In this document: piece after piece, positions 59,357 to 64,000 of the stretch
Position numbering within the stretch: the first letter of the stretch is position 1
Layout of the letters: each line of letters opens with the position of its first letter
Assembly (NCBI GenBank): GCA_904846145.1
Contig: CAJGZL010000001.1
Coordinates: 868,001 to 932,000 of the forward strand
Length of the DNA stretch: 64,000 bases
Direction: 5' to 3'
Origin: Psychrobacter immobilis
GTDB lineage: Bacteria > Pseudomonadota > Gammaproteobacteria > Pseudomonadales > Moraxellaceae
Made by a program: the position numbers and the translations under genes
Notes under the pieces: model-generated
What the model was told of the DNA's origin: nothing
The model's input: the letters and a program-made list of their open reading frames with translations, nothing else
The model's database searches: none

Positions 59357-61792
59357 TTATTCTAAACGGCTTATGCCATCGTTGACTAATCTAGTGGTAA
59401 TGAAGATCAGTAGCTCTTCTTTATTATTGCTGCGTACATCACGGCGGAAAGCACGACCAATATAAGGCAAGTCACCTAAGAACGGGACTTTATCTACACC
59501 GTTATTAGTACGGTTTTTGAATACACCGCCCAATACAATAGTTTGCCCATCTTCAACAATGACATTGGTTGATATGGAGTCCTCAGAGATGGCAACCTGA
59601 TTATTAATAATGGTTGGCGTGCCATTAGTAATCAAGAGTTGCAGACCAATTTTGCCATCAGGGGTAATATTTGGTGTGGCCTCAAGACTTAAAGCAGCCT
59701 CTCTAAAGCTAGTCGTCGTAGCCCCACTGGCAGCCGCCTCTTGATAAGGTATCTGTGTACCTGATGAGACTTTTGCCGTTTGTTTATCGGCAGTCAAAAT
59801 CTTCGGTGTTGAGATGACTTCACCGCGATTATCGGCTTGCAGGGCTGAGAGCTCAAGATCTAACATCAAGTCTGAGATACCAAGTAAACCAAAAGCAATA
59901 CTACCAGCAGGGTTACTGACGCCTAGATCAACGTTTAAGTTGTCAGGACGACTGATGTTATAAGAGGGATAAGAGACCGTTTGACCATTAACTGTGGTCG
60001 TCTCAATATCGAAATCTTTAAGATCGGCAAGCGTCTGCTGACTGCCACCAACTAGCAAGTTACGGTTATTAGCCGCACCATTTGATAATATGCCCCAGCT
60101 AACGCCGATCTCTTTACTAAAGGTGTCTGTAGCACTTACGATACGGGCTTCAATCATCACCTGACGTACTGGAATGTCGATCTTGCCTATGAGCTTACGA
60201 ATGTTTTCGATACTATCAGCGACATCTTGAATAATTAAAGTATTGGTACGCTTATCAATAGTTACTGTGCCACGATTAGATAATAAAGTATTATTATCCT
60301 GATTACCTAAGTTGTTATTAGTACCACCAAAGCCACCATTACCAGAGGGGCCACTACCATCTGAGATCAACGTTAGCACATCCTCAGCGCGGGCATAGCT
60401 TAGACGAATGTATTCTGTTCTAAGTGGTGAAAAGGCTTCGACAGCTTGTTGCGCCGCCAGCTCCTGTGCTTCTTGTTCAGCAAGCTCAGTTGCAGGGGCA
60501 ACTAAGATCACATTACCGTTTTCACGCTTGCCCAGATTTTTACTTTTGAGGATAATATCTAGTGCTTGATCCCAAGGGACGTTAATCAGACGCAAAGTAA
60601 TATTACCAGCAACTGAGTCACTTGCGACAACGTTCATATTAGTGAACTGGGCTAAAATATCGAGCACACTACGAATCTCAACGTCTTGGAACTCCATAGA
60701 TAGCGCTTCGCCAGTATAAACTTTTTCCTCAAGCGTAGGCTCAGTCAATAATTCAGGTTTACTGATAGTTATATTAAGCTGATTGCCTGATTGATACGCT
60801 TGATACTCATAATCACTGTTCATATTAATGGTGATAACACCATTTTGACCTTGGTTTTTGGTATCAATACCCGCCACTAGACCGCTATTGACATTAAGAC
60901 GTCGTAGCAAATTTCTTGGGACAGTACTACCAGTCATACGTACGATCAGCTTATTACCTTGACGCTGTACATCGATAGGAATGGCTTCATTGACTAAAGC
61001 AATACTAATATTACCACCACCATCACCGCCTGCTGCAAAATTGAGTGCGCTTAGACCATCATAGCTGTACTGCTGGGCAACTTGAGTAGCGGCAAGCCTA
61101 GGGTCTAGTAACGGGTTGACTCGCACGATCATCGTATCAGCGGGTACGGTATTAGCATTGACTCGTACTTGAGTGTTGTTAGTAGTAGTGCCAGCAATAA
61201 TAGGCGTACTAGGCACGACCTCAACGCTAGTCTCAATAATAGGGGTGACAACAGGATTGGTTACTAGAGTATCAACTCCGCGGACAGGTGTTACCGTATT
61301 CACAGGTATTACAGTCCTAATAGGATCTACAATCGCTACGGCTTGATTAGGCTCGGTAATAGTTAACAATAAATCATTACCACTTACGACAGTTGTATAG
61401 TTACCGGTTTGCTTTAGGCCCACAATCATCCTTGTGGTACTGTCATTATTAAGCGTTGTAATCTCGTTAACCATGCCAATATTATAATCGGTAAAGCGGC
61501 TGGCAAGACCGTTTTGTACTTGCTCAAAGTCTAATACTAAACGACTAGGATCATCCAACTGATAAGCAGCTGGCAAAACAGGCGCTTCGCCAAAGCCTAG
61601 ACGTAACTGAGTCACTGTAGGCGCTGTTTGTACCACTGATACGCTGTTAATACGCGGCTCAGCATAAATATTACTGCTGATCGCCATCATGCTGACTGCC
61701 AGTACTGGCATGACAAAGCTACAGGTAGAGATCGCAAAGCTCGTGGATACGCGGTTACTCATGCTCTTTACCTTAGTATTGCGTGATGTCAT
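59357..61792 (-). CDS. pilQ: Type IV pilus secretin PilQ
   Basis: 811 residues. Signal peptide (about residues 15-45), two AMIN-like N-terminal domains (TQLRLGFGEAPVLPAAYQLD; IPIDVQRQGNKLIVRMTGST), a STN-type domain (ALSMEFQDVEIRSVLDILAQ), N0/N1 domain (VPWDQALDIILKSKNLGKRE) and the secretin core with IDIPVRQVMIEARIVSATDT, GTQIPYQEAAASG, SLEATPNITPDGKIGLQLLI and IVLGGVFKNRTNN. It forms the outer-membrane pore for the pilus. GAGGAA precedes the ATG at 61792. Last gene of pilMNOPQ. Confidence 0.97.
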   Translation of the reverse strand: MTSRNTKVKSMSNRVSTSFAISTCSFVMPVLAVSMMAISSNIYAEPRINSVSVVQTAPTVTQLRLGFGEAPVLPAAYQLDDPSRLVLDFEQVQNGLASRFTDYNIGMVNEITTLNNDSTTRMIVGLKQTGNYTTVVSGNDLLLTITEPNQAVAIVDPIRTVIPVNTVTPVRGVDTLVTNPVVTPIIETSVEVVPSTPIIAGTTTNNTQVRVNANTVPADTMIVRVNPLLDPRLAATQVAQQYSYDGLSALNFAAGGDGGGNISIALVNEAIPIDVQRQGNKLIVRMTGSTVPRNLLRRLNVNSGLVAGIDTKNQGQNGVITINMNSDYEYQAYQSGNQLNITISKPELLTEPTLEEKVYTGEALSMEFQDVEIRSVLDILAQFTNMNVVASDSVAGNITLRLINVPWDQALDIILKSKNLGKRENGNVILVAPATELAEQEAQELAAQQAVEAFSPLRTEYIRLSYARAEDVLTLISDGSGPSGNGGFGGTNNNLGNQDNNTLLSNRGTVTIDKRTNTLIIQDVADSIENIRKLIGKIDIPVRQVMIEARIVSATDTFSKEIGVSWGILSNGAANNRNLLVGGSQQTLADLKDFDIETTTVNGQTVSYPSYNISRPDNLNVDLGVSNPAGSIAFGLLGISDLMLDLELSALQADNRGEVISTPKILTADKQTAKVSSGTQIPYQEAAASGATTTSFREAALSLEATPNITPDGKIGLQLLITNGTPTIINNQVAISEDSISTNVIVEDGQTIVLGGVFKNRTNNGVDKVPFLGDLPYIGRAFRRDVRSNNKEELLIFITTRLVNDGISRLE

Positions 61793-61819
61793 TATTCATT
61801 CCTCAAAAAAAACGCCTAC

Positions 61820-62389
61820 TTAGTTTATAGGAGAAACCAGCGACTGTGGTTTTTCAACAAATCCAGCACGGCTATCAGGCACAATTTCAATCAAATTAAT
61901 CTGGGTTGGCGTAATCTCAACAATGCGACCATCGTTCAAGCCAATATAATCCCCAACTTTAACGTTGGCAACGGAGCCATCAGGACGCTGTATGAGCGCA
62001 TATTGCTGACCCTCAGGAGATACCAGTACTCCACGAAAGGTCATTTGCGCCAGCTCATACTGCTCCAAAGGCTCTTTGACACGAGTGACATCAGGACGTA
62101 TACCATCAATAGCCGTAGTAGCACCCTGCACATTAACTAGGCTTGGGGGTAGAAATGGGCTACGTAGCAAGTTAGCGCCATAGACAAAATCCTCAACCAA
62201 CTGCGGTGGTGGTGGCGGTTCAATAGGCTGAGACATCTCATTGCGAATATTATCCATCGCTTGCGCAGCCATACCGACACGGTCACTACAACCTGTCATC
62301 CCTAACACTATAATGCTTAGCGCGGTCAACATAGGTGCTTGCTTTATACTAGTACAGCATTGCCTAATATCTAGTTGCTTAAGTTTCAT
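61820..62389 (-). CDS. pilP: Type IV pilus lipoprotein PilP
   Basis: 189 residues. Lipobox MTGC (Cys34) after a signal segment; an extended Pro-rich linker (QPIEPPPPPQLVEDF), then the C-terminal beta domain LEQYELAQMTFRGVLVSPEG, YALIQRPDGSVANVKVGDYI and GRIVEITPTQINLIEIV, which contacts PilQ. Its ATG overlaps the pilO stop codon by one base (TAATG), showing translational coupling. The gap to pilQ is 27 bases. Confidence 0.96.
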   Translation of the reverse strand: MKLKQLDIRQCCTSIKQAPMLTALSIIVLGMTGCSDRVGMAAQAMDNIRNEMSQPIEPPPPPQLVEDFVYGANLLRSPFLPPSLVNVQGATTAIDGIRPDVTRVKEPLEQYELAQMTFRGVLVSPEGQQYALIQRPDGSVANVKVGDYIGLNDGRIVEITPTQINLIEIVPDSRAGFVEKPQSLVSPIN

Positions 62390-63102
62390 TAGTTGCTCTC
62401 CTCAGCCACATCAGCTGGGTCTTTTTCCACTATTTCTTTTGAGCGATAAGTTTTGGTTTGTAGTACTAAGTTTAGCTCAGGAATAGCCTCTAAAGTCGGC
62501 TGCGGATTACTAACCTCAAAATCGTGCATCGTAATAATACGGGGCAAAGCGGCAAGTCCACTCAAGAAGCTACCGAACTGATGATACTCACCTAAAGCGG
62601 CAATTCGAATCGGCTGTTCAATAAAGAACTCATTTTCAATTTCAGGCTCAACAGAGATATCCTGAAAGCGAATATTACTCCCGACACCCGTCATATTAAT
62701 GCCCTCTACTAGCTCTGATACCCGAGTCTCTTTAGGCAGTTGATCTAATAGGGTTTTGAACTCTATCTCCATTTGAGCCACTTGAATTTTATAGGCTTGC
62801 AGGTGGCGTGCGCGTGATTCTTTTTTTCGATAACTATCCAGTAATACTTGCTGTTCACTCTCCGACGCTTTAATCTCATCTATTTTATTACTAATAGGTA
62901 ATGCCCAAGCTAAGGCTGCAATAAAAGCCACAATAAACACTAACACTGTGACTTTGACAGCAACAGGCCAGCTACCGTAGTTTTCAGTATCTAAGGACTC
63001 AAAGCTACGACGGAAATCTGTAAAATTAAAGCCGGGGCTTACAGGCTTTGCGCCACTATTATTTTGTTTTTTTAATCGTAACTTTTTGCGGGTAAGCTTC
63101 AT
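62389..63102 (-). CDS. pilO: Type IV pilus inner-membrane protein PilO
   Basis: 237 residues. Cytoplasmic N-terminus, one membrane helix (about 52-72, AVKVTVLVFIVAFIAALAWA), a coiled-coil stretch (EIKASESEQQVLLDSYRKKE) and a ferredoxin-like periplasmic domain (FLSGLAALPRIITMHDFEVS). Partners PilN, with which it overlaps by 4 bases (ATGA), and PilP. Standard length. Confidence 0.95.
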   Translation of the reverse strand: MKLTRKKLRLKKQNNSGAKPVSPGFNFTDFRRSFESLDTENYGSWPVAVKVTVLVFIVAFIAALAWALPISNKIDEIKASESEQQVLLDSYRKKESRARHLQAYKIQVAQMEIEFKTLLDQLPKETRVSELVEGINMTGVGSNIRFQDISVEPEIENEFFIEQPIRIAALGEYHQFGSFLSGLAALPRIITMHDFEVSNPQPTLEAIPELNLVLQTKTYRSKEIVEKDPADVAEESN

Positions 63103-63761
63103 GGGTTACCTCCAGTTTCAGCGGTAACGGTTGCAGTTGAGACTGGTGCAGAGCTTACAGACTGTGCTTGAGTGGTGATCACAAACTGCACATAACTGTC
63201 TTCAGGATAGACAGGTCGAGGCGCCTCGCCGGTCGTCACCGTAGTATTAAGCTCAGGTGTGGGTTGATAAGCGGTGATGTTTTGCTGAATATTACGTACC
63301 GCTGAGTTGCCCATCCAACTGCTACTATCCAAATTACGAATCAAGCTTGATACTACGTTAGGATTATCAGCCAACCCTGTTAAGGTAATCAAATCGCCTT
63401 CGCGTTTTAAATTATTCAGATACAGTGCGGGTGGAATAGCCTTAGCGATATCATCCCATAGGCGTACAGGCACTGGACGACGACCCTGCAAATCCTGAAT
63501 AACCGACATACGCGAAATAATATCCGCGCGGCGTTGCTCCAAACTGTCGATCTCAACTAGAGCGGCATCTAAGCGATTATTCTCTTGGGTGATTAGCGCA
63601 TTAGCATCGCGCTGCTCTTCAAGCTCATTATTGAAATAGCTCCAAGTTGCCAGTGCTGCTATTAAAGCTAATAGCGTGACTGCCGCTACTAAAGTAATGA
63701 ACTCTTTGTTGCGACGCAGGCGCTCCTCAGCACGCCATGGCAATAGATTAATAGTTGGCAT
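63099..63761 (-). CDS. pilN: Type IV pilus inner-membrane protein PilN
   Basis: 220 residues. The short cytoplasmic N-terminus INLLPWRAEERLRRNKEF carries the INLLPWR motif that binds PilM; a membrane helix (about 23-44), a coiled coil (LITQENNRLDAALVEIDSLE) and a PilN domain (IAKAIPPALYLNNLKREGDL, ITLTGLADNPNVVSSLIRNL) follow. The C-terminal 40 residues are Thr/Ser-rich. Its start overlaps the pilM stop (TGATG). Confidence 0.96.
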   Translation of the reverse strand: MPTINLLPWRAEERLRRNKEFITLVAAVTLLALIAALATWSYFNNELEEQRDANALITQENNRLDAALVEIDSLEQRRADIISRMSVIQDLQGRRPVPVRLWDDIAKAIPPALYLNNLKREGDLITLTGLADNPNVVSSLIRNLDSSSWMGNSAVRNIQQNITAYQPTPELNTTVTTGEAPRPVYPEDSYVQFVITTQAQSVSSAPVSTATVTAETGGNP

Positions 63762-64000
63762 CAGTCAAAGCTCCTTAAAGACAGACCACATGCTGCCATC
63801 AAACTTGGAGCATCAACAGCCAGCTGCTCGCTGTCTATAAAGGGATCTATGGTCATATTAATAAAAGGATTGGCAACACTCACGGGTACACCAAGTCTTT
63901 GTTGTACCATGCCATATAACCCAGGAATAGAGCTACTACCCCCTGCAAGCACGACGTGATCTACATTATTATATTGACTAGAAGAGAAGTAAAACTGTAG
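63761..64000 (-). CDS. pilM: Type IV pilus assembly ATPase-like protein PilM, C-terminal part
   Basis: Incomplete: only the last 79 residues lie in the window, running in from the right edge (frame open to 64000, LQFYFSSSQYNNVDHVV...). The actin-like PilM signature is visible: VLAGGSSSIPGLYGMVQQRL followed by GVPVSVANPFINM and the C-terminal LMAACGLSLRSF. PilM sits on the cytoplasmic side and binds the PilN N-terminus. First gene of the pilMNOPQ operon. Confidence 0.94.
   Translation of the reverse strand, partial: LQFYFSSSQYNNVDHVVLAGGSSSIPGLYGMVQQRLGVPVSVANPFINMTIDPFIDSEQLAVDAPSLMAACGLSLRSFD

Overview
The window looks like chromosome of a Psychrobacter-type gammaproteobacterium (family Moraxellaceae). 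This is inferred from the overall protein set (type IV pilus biogenesis genes next to aroK-aroB, gltBD, a serB gene divergent from an Smp-like gene, HemJ, paired long-chain acyl-CoA synthetases) and the moderate GC content. No rRNA or tRNA gene was found, so the genus rests on gene content alone.

Left end (1-1.9 kb): a CspA-type cold-shock gene with a recognisable sigma70 promoter and a leader of about 140 nt, a YbaN/DUF454 membrane protein and an unknown membrane protein, separated by bidirectional terminators. An accessory region follows (1.9-10.7 kb). It holds two nearly identical IS3-family elements in opposite orientation. The left one (1932-4051) is itself split by an IS5-family element (3092-3932). 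The right one (6307-7583) splits a very AT-rich gene whose two halves rejoin exactly in frame when the IS and one copy of its 4-bp target duplication are removed; the restored protein of about 689 residues carries a PD-(D/E)XK-nuclease-like motif. Upstream of it on the same strand is a membrane/coiled-coil protein of unknown function. Between the IS copies lie a small lipoprotein and a secreted protein, both unrecognised.

10.8-36 kb is core chromosome: valS, an FNT-family channel, two YbjQ-type proteins, a YgfB/YecA-family protein, a PA3496-type acidic protein, an Smp/YtjB-like membrane protein divergent from serB, a DUF368 membrane protein, an SCP2-domain protein, bioB, hemJ, a secreted Cys/His hydrolase candidate, rph, two paralogous fadD genes flanked by 13-bp tandem repeats, a YfbK-like VWA lipoprotein and parC.

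36.1-38.6 kb is a second accessory insert: an AT-rich KAP-family P-loop NTPase followed by a hairpin-rich segment that does not look coding. Then come a hemerythrin-like protein, a photolyase/cryptochrome-related protein, a Cof-type HAD phosphatase, an AbgT transporter, an SDR oxidoreductase followed by a frameshifted small membrane gene, a PotD/PotF-like lipoprotein and two tandem FUSC proteins.

The right end is biosynthetic and pilus core: gltB-gltD, then aroK-aroB-(SPOR-like gene), then pilM-N-O-P-Q with overlapping start and stop codons, all on the minus strand; pilM runs off the window. REP-like palindromes built on a GTAGG core are scattered through the intergenic gaps, including both sides of the KAP gene.
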